Source: Adiantum capillus-veneris
Taxonomy: Eukaryota; Streptophyta; Polypodiopsida; Polypodiales; Pteridaceae
Reading direction: 5' to 3'
DNA: 64,000 nt
Assembly (NCBI GenBank): GCA_014529385.2
Contig: CM043960.1
Coordinates: 76,595,910 to 76,659,909, forward strand
In this document: one piece after another, positions 53,086 to 64,000 of the stretch
How positions within the stretch are numbered: the stretch's first letter is position 1
Layout: each line of letters opens with the position of its first letter
Notes under the pieces: generated by a model
Database searches by the model: none
What the model was told of the DNA's origin: nothing
The model's input: only the letters and a program-made list of their open reading frames with translations
Translations under genes and position numbers: made by a program

Positions 53086-53765
53086 CCTACACCAACAACT
53101 CTTGGCTTTGTGATGCAAATCCAACCAAGAGCCAAGCTTCAATGCATGCTCATCTCCTCTACCATGCTAATTACTAAGCTAAGCTATGCTAATATGAGTG
53201 ATTATGTGAGGAGATGTACATCTTTCTCATAAGACTACTCCTTCTTCCTCTCAATCTACTCTCATACCCACCTAGCTCTCACCATCTTCGAAGGTGTGTG
53301 AGGTCTTGGGTCTAAGACTGAGAGGGAATTGATGTTGTGTTTAAGACCGTGAGGGAATTGATGTTGTGTTCGAAGGTGTGTGAGGTCTTGGGTCTAATAC
53401 CATGAGGGAATTAATAAGTGTTTTGCTTAGTGCTTGAAGTTTGCATCTTCATTGCACTAGCTAGAATTGAAGGAAGACAAAGAATTGTATTGTAAAATGT
53501 CTCTCTTGATGGGAGAAACCATAATACAAAGCCTTTGGGAGGGGGGACCGGCTCCATGCAAATCCGGTCCTCATCTATTATCAATAGCTTAATTGTTCAT
53601 GCTATCTAACTAGGTGTTATACTTTTTATTGCTCTCTCCACAAAAGTATTGCTCTCTCCACCCAAGCACTCTTGTTATTCTCATTAGGAATCTATTCTAA
53701 TGAAATGCTCACTATGTTCATGCTATTTTCCGCTACACATAAGTTACTAGACCATTAAAGTGACA
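53086..53765 (+). mobile_element. 5' LTR of gypsy family G1, copy 2
   Basis: Matches 16,392-16,999. It is longer because of small tandem duplications: the GTGTGAGGTCTTGGGTCTAA block occurs at 53,295 and 53,379, and ATTGCTCTCTCCAC occurs twice near 53,628 and 53,648. It ends GTGACA, one base before the PBS. Confidence 0.75.
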
Positions 53766-53766
53766 T

Positions 53767-53778
53767 TGGTATTAGAGC
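53767..53778 (+). other. Primer-binding site of G1 copy 2
   Basis: TGGTATTAGAGC, one C-to-T change from the initiator tRNA-Met complement seen in copy 1. Confidence 0.85.
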
Positions 53779-54182
53779 ATAAGCTTTCTCTTTTCTTGCT
53801 CAAGAAGGTAGGTCATCAAGCTAGATATAAATGGTTGGTATTATTAATTGCACGTGAGTAAGTAGAATAGGGATTTTTCAGCCTTGTAGTGCGCATGCCT
53901 TCGTGCAGATAATAGGGCATCACCGTCGAGAGCTATGGTATTAATAGTAGAGTCCTACGGGGCTTGCCTACGGCTTAACCACTATTCAGCTAATAGAAGC
54001 TTGACAAGAGCCGATGATGTTTTGGTGTTCAACGACCCTGTCTTCTATTCCTTGCAATTAATGGTATTTGAGCCACAGGTACAGTAGCTTGAGTGCTTTT
54101 TCTAAAGGGTTAAAGAGGAGTAGCAACTAGGGCTTGAAGTGCCAAAGTACACCTAAAAATGTTACACCTAAAAGTTGTTAGA

Positions 54183-54338
54183 ATGGATGACAATAGCAAA
54201 GAGAGTGAAATTAATGCTGACAACTTTGATTTTGCTAACAAGAAGGCTACTAATGATGACCCTATGCTTGTTAACTACCTTGTTTCTAGGCTTCAACAAG
54301 CCATGTCCAATCCATCCCTCCAAAGTGAAGTGCAACGA
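54183..54338 (+). pseudogene. Gag N-terminus of G1 copy 2, interrupted by an LTR element
   Basis: Starts MDDNSKESEINADNFDF and follows the copy 1 gag closely until LQSEVQ, where the LTR at 54,339 begins. The gag sequence resumes at about 61,180 with the residues that follow LQSEVQ in copy 1 (AHGILQAP...). Confidence 0.85.
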
Positions 54339-56659
54339 TGGAGAGGGGGAATGGGGCAACACACCCGGCACAAACACAAGGGCCTCTCTATAGCTCACAG
54401 TATCCACAACACCCCTGTCCTATTGGAAAACACCTTCAAAAACAGACTTCACACTAGCAGACCACCGTCTGCTCAATTTTCACTGTCCACACACTCCATA
54501 AATCCGCCACAAAGAGCACACCTAATGCCATGGTCTGTCTCCACCCTTACACACGCACACATCCACTCAATCTCACTCTCTCACACAAAACATCGTCGAT
54601 GCGAGGGGGCACACACTTCCACACCGCCATCACCAAAGAGAAAACCCCAGAGCAGGAGAAAGAGAAGGGGGGAAGGGGAAACAACAACAAGATGGGCCAA
54701 CAGGGGCTTGATTGCACTTCACAAAACATGTACACAGACTTGTAACGCCATCACCATGGCCATTTGCACGAGAAAATAGAAAGGGCTTTGATAGGCACAG
54801 TCCTCTGTCAGAGAGTTCCACTTTGCAGGCTTCAAATGGCACAAAAAATCCCAGAAAAAAGCCCCTAATTTGATGAAAAATTGACTTTTATAGGGGGGTT
54901 TTCAACTTTGGAAACTGCTCTCACATTTGAACATCTGGCATCTCAATGTGGTATCTTTTGGAAGGGGGCACCGCCTTGCTTCATCTGCTCAATTTTCCTC
55001 TCTTGCACTTTGGGGGGGGGGGGGGGGGGGGTGGGGTCTGTGCAATAGCGACATCGCTATTGCCCCTAGACACTTTTTTTTTCCTTCATTTTTTACCCCT
55101 CCTGGGGAGCTTACCTTACACTACCTCTTTGGCCTACCTTTGAATTATCTTTTTCCAACTCCCTCTTTTCTCTTCTTTCTTCTTTTCTCTCTCCTCATTT
55201 GCATTTCTAGTCCGGCCTTTGGGTGGCTCGCTTACCTTTGAACTTGCTCGGCTGGCCCGGTTGCCTTTGCACTTGGTCCACACAGCAGCCCCCTCGTGCC
55301 CACTCTCTTTCTCTAGTGGGATTGACCCCTTGACTAGTCTTGGGATGCTTTACCCTGGCTCTCCTCTCTCTTTCTTGCTAACATAAACCCCCCCCCTACC
55401 CCATGGCATTAGTGATGTCGCTATTGGGGGGGGGTGACTCTTCCTAAAAATGGGGGCCCCTTGAGGCACGGGCACGGTCCCTTGCAGAATTGCCACATCA
55501 TCAGGCTACAGCCGCCGGCCATCAGCTCCTCCCTTTCCTCCTCACGCGGGTGTGCGCCACTGGCGCCGCCTCACTGGCCAAAACCACCTCGCACATCACC
55601 GCGTAGAGTCAAATCAATGCCACCATCAGGCACGCCATCGCCAAGCCAACGGGAGCCCACTCTCCCCATCATACCATCCAAATGGGTTCACGGTACACCC
55701 TATAATGCCCGCCCTACAGCTTCCTCGTTTCTCATATGGGATTTATCTAGTGCCACATGGCAGTGCCCGGTTCATTTAGCTTCATGGAAAATCTTCCATA
55801 ACAAAAAGAACCTCCATACAATTTTTATTTTTTTTTGTGTCCACCTTCCTCATGCTCCCTTTAATGGCTCCGGGGTCAGATCTCCAAGCCGCGAGGCTCA
55901 ACCAAAATTCCACCAAGCTAGCTTTGAACCATTGTAGATCTCATCATCTTTAGACTTTGTCGTGGCCTCCAACCAACAACCTGAAAATTGGAAAAAACAT
56001 CTGCATTGTCCTCCCTAGCACCTGCCACCAATTTTGACTCGCCATATCTTACTGACCAAGAACCCGATTGATGCACCGTTGATTTGTGCTAGCTCCACAT
56101 GATGCATACTATCACTGAGAACATTAGCAAGGACAAAAAGATGCCAGATAATGCATCCTCCAGTGCGGGCAAGTGAGCACAGACCTGGCCCCCTGAAAAT
56201 CTTCAATTGACCATAACTTGCTAACCATAGCTCTGATTTGCAATCCAATAAGACAAGCATGCTCCATAATTTGAGCTCTACACATGCATCCACTAACATC
56301 AGACTGGGCCACCTATCCCCAACTGCCCTGCCCGTTGGGGATCTGCAACACCTTCTATATTTGAACTTCAATAACTTGCACACCGGGCTCCGTTTGACGA
56401 GCCGTCTAGACCAGCTTCTAAAGCACATCGAGCACTACACTTCAAAGTGCTAACTCCATATTTTGGACAACTTCATCTGTTATCCTAGTTGAGCCAACCC
56501 TTAGCTCTTTTGGTCAAAAAACCACATTGAGCATACATTTCAGCTGCCCTTTGGCTGCTCAGGACCTTGGTACCTGCCCTAGTCTTCTGCATTGCACCTG
56601 CCTACCACCTTTGCTTGACATTGACCACTTTATAGCTCGGACCAACTTTGGTTGCACCA
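54339..56659 (-). mobile_element. 3' LTR (2.32 kb) of a nested gag-only LTR element
   Basis: Matches 58,788-61,173 from end to end; in element orientation starts TGGTGCAACC at 56,659 and ends CCTCTCCA at 54,339. It holds two poly-G tracts (55,013-55,031 and 55,428-55,437), each beside the palindrome AATAGCGACATCGCTATT or a one-base variant. A GGAGGGGG polypurine tract (reverse strand, about 56,669-56,678) lies just inside the element. Confidence 0.85.
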
Positions 56660-56888
56660 TCATTGCCAACCCCCTCCGTGAACATTTATGTTCAACCACA
56701 CATAGGCTTACTGCACTAAAAAAACTATACACCAAACACACTCTCTGTACACCACAAAGCTCCTAATATATGTATATAAACTGGCATCTGCTACCTGCCA
56801 CCTTTGCTCATGCGGGTTGCCCAACCCCCTGCTTTACTTGTTATCAACCACTTGGGTCAAACACCTCGCATTGGTCTCTTCCATCCAC

Positions 56889-58680
56889 CTATAACAACTT
56901 TGGATTGTGCCACACCAGGGCACATAACCAATTGCATAGCCAAACTGCCATCAGCATCCTTCTACCACTCCAAGCACCTATCAGCAAACTGCCCACTCGC
57001 AACAAAGCACCTCCAAGAACACCATATAGAGCACCATCGTGCTCACCTTCCAAAAACATACTTGCACCATCACTCGCACCAAATAGACCTGACATACTTA
57101 ACATACTTAACATATTTAACCCACCCTCCCAACCGTGTAAATCTAGATCTTCATCTAGCAGATCTTGCACCTGCCCAACAACACACTGCACAGCTGCTTT
57201 GATCACCATTCCTTTCAACCACCACTCACAGGACTCCCTAGAAAGCTTGGACACTGCCTTGGAATCCACATCACCTGTCATAGAGGGCCTTGGCTGCATA
57301 GGAAGCACCTCTATCTTTGACTCTGCACTGCTCTTGTCACCTCTAATGCAGTCAATTTCAGCATCGTTGAGCTCCTCTTCATCAATTGGCCCTTCAAGAT
57401 CGATAAGCACCATCTGCTTGTCGACTGCAACTACCTGCTCTTCTACCATTGCATCAAGATCCACCAAAGAAGAGAGAAACTCATTCTCTATTGCATCATC
57501 CTTGTCTCCCTCCGTAGGCACGGCTGTTCTATCTCTCTTGGCAAAACTTTGCACCTGTTGCACCATTATGGCACATTCCATCGCTACCTTCATCAACACG
57601 GCCATTAGCATGGCACCGCACACTAGCTTTACTTGCACAACATCACATGTAGGCCTAAACTGCTTCACTTGGTCTTCACTAGGCACCTTGACTTGCACTT
57701 TATGCTGCTCCTTGCACATATTCACTGCCTCTCCACTCACATGTAAGAGGTCAAACTCATCATACCTGGATTGGGACAACTCCGTCTCCCAACTTGTATC
57801 TGCGTCGATATTGCTACTATCACTGGACTCAATCTCCTCCTCTGTTTCAAGCTCAGGAATATCCTCTAGATTTACCACTTTGACCTTGTCTGCAAACCGT
57901 ACTCTTTGGTTTTTACCACACTTCAATGGAGCTTCAACAGCTACACTCGAACTTGACAGCACATCCTTTGTCCACTCTAGAATCGCCTGCACTTCCTCCA
58001 CAATCGAAACTGCTCTAGCCGGCATCTTTGGCATAGGAACCACTCTTTCTCTCTGTAGCCAAAGAACCCTTGGTTCTTCTCGCACTTGTACTTCTCTTTG
58101 CACCACTTGTGGCTTGGTTACCACAACATCACAATGCTTTGGCATCACTGCATTTGGCAAACCCTGCCTAGCCTCGCGCTTCTTCAAAATATTTTTGGTT
58201 CGCCCTCTCGCTAGAGCTACCACCTCCTCATACGACACCGGGCTATCTATCTCCACTTTATCTCGCACTTCCTCATGCAGGCAATCCATGAATTTGCTCA
58301 ATTTCAAAAGATTTGCATTTTTTGTAGCAGTTACCTTGATCAATTTTCCCCAAAGGTCTTCGAATTCTCATTTGAACGCTTGAAAATCACCCTCCAAGCT
58401 TTGCTTCAATCCGTCCAGCTTCCACTTTACTTCATCTAACTGCACCTTTGCTACAAATCGGCTTCGAAAATCTGCCTCTAGGGCTTCACAATCTGACTTT
58501 TCTTCTTCACCAAGGCTATCGAACCATAGCCTCACTTTACCACAAATCAGGAGCGGGAACACCTGCACCACACCATCTTCTCTTGATAAACCGCTTTCCA
58601 GCACGAACAATCCATAATCTTGAAACTAGGTTTCCGCATCTTCAACCCTAGTGAAAATGGCAAATCCTGCCCAAGCCATC
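56889..58680 (-). pseudogene. Gag-like protein of the nested non-autonomous element
   Basis: A single reading frame of about 597 codons from MAWAGFAIFTRVEDAE (58,680) to 56,889. It is broken only by a TAG near 58,627 and a TGA near 58,359. The first part has gag-like features: VFPLLICGKVRLWFDSLGEE, LEADFRSRF, then LSKFMDCLHEEVRDKVEID and YEEVVALARGRTKNILKKR. The middle is acidic with many Glu/Asp; the C-terminus is hydrophobic. I see no CCHC knuckle, protease, RT or integrase. With intact LTRs, PBS and PPT this matches the class of non-autonomous TR-GAG elements, which depend on another element's enzymes. Confidence 0.65.
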
Positions 58681-58770
58681 ACTAGCAGTACCTGCTCTTC
58701 AAAGGCCGCACCTTTGGCATCACCAAAATCACCACTTTGACTTCAACTAGGAGCATCAACACACTCCTTA

Positions 58771-58782
58771 GTGGGGGCACCA
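58771..58782 (-). other. Primer-binding site TGGTGCCCCCAC
   Basis: Minus strand, 5 bases inside the LTR end at 58,788. The same core as the PBS of the gag-pro element at 32,464-32,474, showing that the two non-autonomous families use the same tRNA primer. Confidence 0.6.
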
Positions 58783-58787
58783 GAAGA

Positions 58788-59891
58788 TGGAGAGGGGGAA
58801 TGGGGGAACACACTCGGCACAAATACAAGGGCCTCTCTATAGCTCACGGTATCCACAAAACCCCTGTCCTCTCAAAAAACACCTTCAAAAATACACTTCA
58901 CACTAGCAGACCACTGCCTGCTCAATTTCCATTGTCCACACACTTCATAAATCTGCCACACAAAGCACGGGCCTAATGCCACGGTCTATCTCCACCCTTA
59001 CACACGCACACACCCACTCAGTCTCACTCTCTCACACAAAACACCATCGGTCCCGGGGGGCACACACTTCCACACCGCTGGCACCAAAGGGAAAACCCTA
59101 GAGCAGGAGAAAGAGAAGGGGGGAAGGGGAAACAACAACAAGAAGGGGCAACAGGGGCTTGATTGCACTTCACAAAACATGTACACAGACTTGCAATGCC
59201 ATCACCATGGCCATTTGCACGAGAAAATAGAAAGGGCTTTGATAGGCACAGTCCTCTGTCAGAGAGTTCCACTTTGCAGGCTTCAAATGGCACAAAAAAT
59301 CCCAGAAAAAAGCCCCTAATTTGATGAAAATTTGACTTTTATAGGGGGTTTTCAACTTTGGAAACTGCTCTCACATTTGAACATCTGGCATCTCAATGTG
59401 GTATCTTTTGGAAGGGGGCACCGCCTTGCTTCATCTGCTTAATTTTTCTCTCTTGCACTTGGGTGCAGGGGGGGGGGGGGGGGGGGGGGGCAATTGCGAC
59501 ATCGCTATTGCCCTTAGACACTTTTATTTTTTTCTTTTTTCCTTCATTTTTTACCCCTTCTGGGAGCTTAGCTTACACTGCCTCTTTGGCCTACCTTTGA
59601 ATTATCTTTGTTTGGATCCCTCTTGTCTCTTCTTTCTTCTTTTCTCTCTCCTCATTTGCCTTTCTAGTCCGGCCTTTGGGTGGTCCGCTTACCTTTGACC
59701 TCGGTCGGCCTCCGAATAGCCCAGTTGCCTTTGCACTTGGTCCATAGGGCAGCCCCCTCGTGCCCTCTCTCTTTCTCTAGTGGGATTGACCCCTTGACTA
59801 GTCTCGGGCTACTTTACCCTAGCTCTCCTCTCTCTCTTGCTCACATGAAACCTCCCCTACCCCATGGCATTAGCGATGTCGCTATTTGGGA

Positions 59892-59938
<47 letters not shown>

Positions 59939-61173
59939 TGACTCATTTCCTAAACATGGGGGCCCCTTGAGGTGCGGGCACGGTCCCTTGCAGAACTGCC
60001 ACATCATCAGGCTACTGCCGTCGATCACCGGCTCCTCCCTTTCCTCCTCATGCGGGTGCATGCCATCGGTGTTGTCTCACTGGATAAAACCACCTCGTGC
60101 ATTGTCGCGTAGAGTCAGATCAGCACCACCATCAGGCACGCCATCGCCAAGCCAACAGGAGCCCACTCTCCCCATCATACCATCCAAATGGGTTCACGGT
60201 ACACCCTATAATGCCCACCCTACAGCTTCCTGGTTTTGTATATGGGATTTATCCAGTGCCACATGGTAGTGCCCGGTTCATTTAGCCTCAAGGCATGGAA
60301 AATCTTCCAAAACAAAAAAAACCTGCATACAATGCTTTTTTTTTTAGTCCACCTTCCTCATGCTCCCTTTAATGGCTCCGGGGTTGGATCTCCAAGCTGC
60401 AAGGCTTGACCAAAATTCCACCACGTTGTCTTTGAACCATCATAGATCCCGTCATCTTTAGACTTTGCCATGGCGTCCAACCAACAACCCGAAAATTGGA
60501 TAAAACATCTGCATTGTCCTCCCTAGCACATGCCACCAATTTTGACTCGCCATATCTTACTGACCAAGAACCCGATTGATGCGCCGTCAATTTGTGCTAG
60601 CTCCACATGATGCATACTATCACTAAGAACATTGGCGAGGCCAAAAAGATGCCAGATGGTGCATCCTTCAGTGCGGGCAAGTGGGCACAGCCCTGGCCCC
60701 CAAAAAATCTTCAGTTGACCATAACTTGCTAACCAGAGCTCTGATTCGCAATCCGAGAGGACAAGCATGCTCCATAATTTGAGCTCTACACATGCATCCA
60801 CTAATGTCAGCTTGGGCCACCTATTCCCAGCTGCTCTGCCCGCTGGAGATCTGCAACACCTTCTATCTTTGAACTTCAATAACTTGCACACCGAGGCTCC
60901 GTTTGACAAGCCGTTTGGACCGGCGTCTAGAGCACATCAAGCACTACACTTCACAGCCCTAACTTGGCATTTTGGACAACTTCATATGGTATCCCAATTG
61001 AGCCATCCCTTAGATCTTTTGGCCTAAGAAACCGCATTGAGCATACATTTCCGCTACCCCTTGGCTCCCCAGGACCTTGGTACCTGCCCTAGCCTTCTGC
61101 ACTGCACCTGCCTGTCTGCCGCCTTTGATTGGCATCGACCACTTTCCAGATCAGACCAACTTTGGATGCACCA
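58788..61173 (-). mobile_element. 5' LTR (2.39 kb) of the nested gag-only element
   Basis: Matches the 3' LTR at 54,339-56,659. In element orientation it starts TGGTGCATCC at 61,173 and ends CCTCTCCA at 58,788. Two poly-G tracts (59,469-59,490 and 59,893-59,937, the latter about 43 G) and the palindrome AATTGCGACATCGCTATT / ATTAGCGATGTCGCTATT beside them. Upstream of it (plus strand) the interrupted gag of G1 copy 2 resumes. Confidence 0.85.
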
Positions 61174-61179
61174 ACAGTA

Positions 61180-62224
61180 GCTTCATGCTCATGGGATTCT
61201 CCAAGCTCCCGACCATGACAAGAGAGTACCTAGGAAGCCTCCTTGTGAGACTTCCAAAAGAGGCCTCCCATCGATTCGGGAAGAAGAAGAGTATCCATAT
61301 GAAGGGCTCAAAAATTTTCTCCTTGATGACGCATCTCCTTCTCAAAGGAGAATTCAAGAGCCCCCATCAAAGGAACGAGAAAGAAGTGAGTCTCCTGCTA
61401 CCTTGATGGAGATGGCTCCACGAAGATGGCGGGCTAAACGCTCTCCATCACCTCCAAAACGGAGAAGACCATCGCATACTTCTCCACACCATACTTCAAA
61501 GAGGGATGACAAAAGGCAAGAGAAGAAAAAGACGAGAAAGAGGACACCCTGTTCTCCATATTCTTCATCCTCTTCCTCTTATGAAAGTGATGGTGAAGAC
61601 AAAGAAGATCAAGGCAAGAAAAAGGCGAGAAAGAGGTCACCCTCTTATCCATCTTCCTCAAATTCTTCATCTTCTGAAGAAAGTGATGGTGCAACTTTTG
61701 AACCATAAAAAAAAGAGGACATAGGAAATCCTATGCCGCGTAGAAGAGGTCGTCCAAGCTTAAGAAGCTAAAGAGGGAGGGAAGAACATCTCTTTCCTTA
61801 CCTACGATGGCACCTTTGGTGCTACGGACAAAGTCTTGGCTGTTATCCAACAATTCGATGTGGCGTTTGGAGATGAGTGCTTCACGAAGTCCTCTAAGCT
61901 ATGCCATGTAGCTATGCACTTTCAAAAGGCCACCAGGCAATGGTGGCTATGCACTTTCAAAAGTCCACCAGGCAATGGTGGTCTAGCCTACGGGCTAATG
62001 GTGAAGCTCCACGAACATGGAAAGCTTTAAGAGCTTCCATTATGAAGAAATTTTTGGCCACCGATGCCAAAGACAAAGTACTCACCGAATGGAAAATCTT
62101 GAAGCTCTCTTCCTACGAATCCATCCACAAATATGTAGACAAGTTTTGGGACTTACAACTCAAAGCCACTGTCTTCAAAAAGTTGGATTTTGGAGAGAAA
62201 AAGCAACAATTTTATGCGGCTTAA
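61180..62224 (+). pseudogene. Gag of G1 copy 2, continued after the insertion
   Basis: Continues the gag from 54,338. The Arg/Ser-rich basic segment is at 61,403-61,708, ending at a TAA. The gag core, 61,810-62,224, has VIQQFDVAFGDECFTKSSKL, WSSLRANGEAPRTWKAL and KVLTEWKILKLSSYESIHKY. A 36-bp tandem duplication (61,914-61,949 and 61,950-61,984) doubles the HFQKATRQWW part of the domain and shifts the frame. Confidence 0.8.
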
Positions 62225-62912
62225 CTAAAGAAATGGTGGAGTATGTCAACTCCCAAAGGCCACGCACCATATCAGTGGTTAAACACCATACTATGGTGGA
62301 TTCTCGAATCAATTTCCAAATGGGGGCTATGGAAAACTCCAACAAAGCTAAGGAGAAGAGAGTATACAAAGGCAAAAACAAACTCTCTTCTAAAGAGCTT
62401 GAGCATTATTGCAAGGATAACTGTTGTTTCAAGTGCGGCGAGCAAGGGCATGCGTACCGTGCTTGTCCCCAAAAGATAGAGCTACCTTGGTTGAAATCCA
62501 AGAGGAGGAAACTCACCGCAAAGGATCTCCTCTACGACATGCTTGGGAAAAGGTAAGAGAATATGATGCTTTTATTCTCTTTGACCCTGGTTCTACTCAC
62601 AATTTCATATCCACAGAGTTGGCCACCAAGCTAGGCATACAAGCCTACGCGATGGGAGATGTCCTACTCATAGATCATGCTTTCAAGGGGCAAGAAGCTT
62701 TAGTCACTCCCTTAATTGGGAAATTGAGGCTCCATGTCCAAAGCTATGTGGACAAAGAGGACTTCTTTATCTCTCCTCTCAAGCATGAGAATGTAACCCT
62801 AGGGGCACCATGGTTTGATCGCATGGCTGCCAATGTTAAATTCACTGAAAGGAGAATCTTCTTTAGGTTCAGGGAAAAAGATATGTACATAGATGCCAAG
62901 GCAAATGGGTAA
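62225..62912 (+). pseudogene. Nucleocapsid and protease of G1 copy 2
   Basis: The zinc knuckle CFKCGEQGHAYRACP is at about 62,428-62,472. After a frame change the protease frame 62,424-62,912 has ILFDPGSTHNFIS (catalytic DPG in both copies) and TLGAPWFDRMAANVKFTERR. It is more complete than copy 1 and ends at a TAA before the RT. Confidence 0.8.
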
Positions 62913-62979
62913 CACCATACCCATTGTACATGCGCAAGCTTTCAATAAGTCAATAAAGAGCTCTATTTCCGTGTAAATG

Positions 62980-64000
62980 ATTTTTGTTAAAGATTCTCAA
63001 AATGAACCTAATGTTTTAGCAAAAGAAAATACACACACACACACACACAAGGAATTAGAGTTATCAAATTTTCTCAAGGGGTTTTAAGATGTCTTTATTG
63101 ACGACATCCCTTGTGAGCTACCTCCTAAACAAGCAATGATGACCATGAAATTGAACTTCTTCTAGGAAATTCACCGCCTAATAAACCTCCTTATAGAGTT
63201 TCTCAAGCTCAACAAGAGGAGATTATGCGGCAAGTGCATGAGTTAGCTGAGAAGGGCATGGTTAGGCCTAGCTCACATTTTGTTCTCCTGTGCTAGAACG
63301 TATCGTATGTGTGTCAACTATAGAGCACTAAATAGGATCACTGTCCAGAATAGGTTTCCCGTTCCACGGATAGAAGACCTATTTGATAAGCTACAAGGGT
63401 CCACCTACTTTAGTGGGATTGACCTAAAAAGTGGCTATCATTAAATAAGGATAGTTGATCAAGACGTTGTAAAGACCGCATTTCGCACTACGTTTGGTCT
63501 TTACAAATATATTGTCATGCCTTTTTGCTTGACCAATGACCAGCCACATTCAAACACTTGATGGAAAAGCTATTCGGGCCTCACCGAACCTTTACTGGAG
63601 TGTTCTTTGATGATATCATCATCTTCTCTAATTCATTAGACGAACACAAGCAACACCTCTAGGTAATATTTCAAGTTCTAAGAGAGAATAAACTTTATGT
63701 TAATCGAAAGAAAAGTGAATTTTTCTTAGAAGAAATTCAGTATTTAGGTCACATTATCTCTCAAGATGGCATCCAAATGAATCTGTCAAAATTAGAGGTA
63801 ATAAAAGGATGGCATAAACCAAGGAATCTTCATGAACTAAGAAGCTTTATAGGTATGTGTGCATACTATAGACGCTTCATAGAAAAGTTCTCACTAATAG
63901 CAGGACCATTACATGACCTAACAAAGAAAAATGTTAGGTACACATGGTTTGCCAAGGAGAACAATGCTTTCAAAAAGCTTAAAAAAAAGCTTATAACTCA
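62980..64000 (+). pseudogene. Reverse transcriptase and start of RNase H of G1 copy 2 (runs off the window)
   Basis: Readable in several frames: a spacer with an (AC)9 run at 63,031-63,050; LPPKQ; PPYRVSQAQQEEIMRQVHEL; a deletion that removes the SPVLLVQKKD part near 63,290; NYRALNRITVQNRFPVPRIE; YFSGIDLKSGYH; the catalytic VFFDDIIIFSNSLDEH (about 63,600-63,645); VNRKKSEFFLEEIQYLGHII; and CAYYRRFIEKFSLIAGPLHD. Stops and shifts occur at least six times. The element continues past 64,000. Confidence 0.85.

Noticed and set aside
56770-58383. A 537-codon plus-strand open frame, the longest in the window
   Set aside because: It is the antisense shadow of the gag-like frame on the minus strand. 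The minus frame fits the LTR, PBS and PPT order and has gag-like motifs; the plus frame is Ser/Thr-rich with no motif.

Overview
The window looks like nuclear DNA of a land plant. It has spliceosomal introns, plant-type Ty3/gypsy and Ty1/copia relics with a TGGTATCAGAGC primer-binding site (the usual complement of plant initiator tRNA-Met), and very long (CT)n, (CA)n and poly-G tracts. A seed-free plant such as a fern is my guess, because the Penelope-like reverse transcriptase resembles families I associate with bryophytes and other seed-free plants. No sequence here fixes the species. I see no intact single-copy gene, tRNA, rRNA or CRISPR array.

Layout. 1-11.4 kb: a retroelement on the minus strand with a Gag-like ORF and a Penelope/telomerase-like RT, bracketed by two near-identical ~3 kb direct repeats. 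11.4-16.4 kb: anonymous DNA, large microsatellites and a Ty1/copia relic (zinc knuckle, protease). 16.4-19.8 kb: the 5' half of a Ty3/gypsy element (LTR, PBS, gag, protease, start of RT), cut off, followed by a 1.37 kb terminal-inverted-repeat element. 22.0-25.8 kb: the most unusual locus, an 11-exon minus-strand gene or pseudogene with an N-terminal ParB/sulfiredoxin-like domain and a C-terminal amino-methyltransferase of the bacterial DNA N6-A/N4-C type. Upstream of it lies a cluster of six near-palindromic hairpins. 28.8-33.6 kb: a non-autonomous LTR element coding only gag and protease. 33.8-41.0 kb: a copia relic and a chromodomain gypsy pol, split between RNase H and integrase by a 2.55 kb solo LTR. 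41-49.3 kb: a gag relic, a giant compound microsatellite and a protease relic. 49.3-52 kb: two diverged LTR fragments. 53.1-64 kb: a second copy of the 16.4 kb gypsy family, its gag split by a complete 6.8 kb gag-only LTR element (54,339-61,173). Its RT/RNase H runs off the window.

How it fits together: the window is a nest of retroelements at different stages of decay. Autonomous families (gypsy with PBS, RT, IN and chromodomain; a Penelope-like element) sit beside gag-only or gag-pro elements that share a different primer-binding site (TGGTGCCCCCA) and probably rely on other elements for RT and integrase. The methyltransferase locus is the one segment that is not obviously a retroelement. 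Its splice sites are consistent in phase across all ten introns, but the reading frame carries three in-frame TGA codons and a frameshift. I read it as a recently decayed copy of a gene that is, or was, functional elsewhere.

All domain calls are by eye from motifs; no database search was run.
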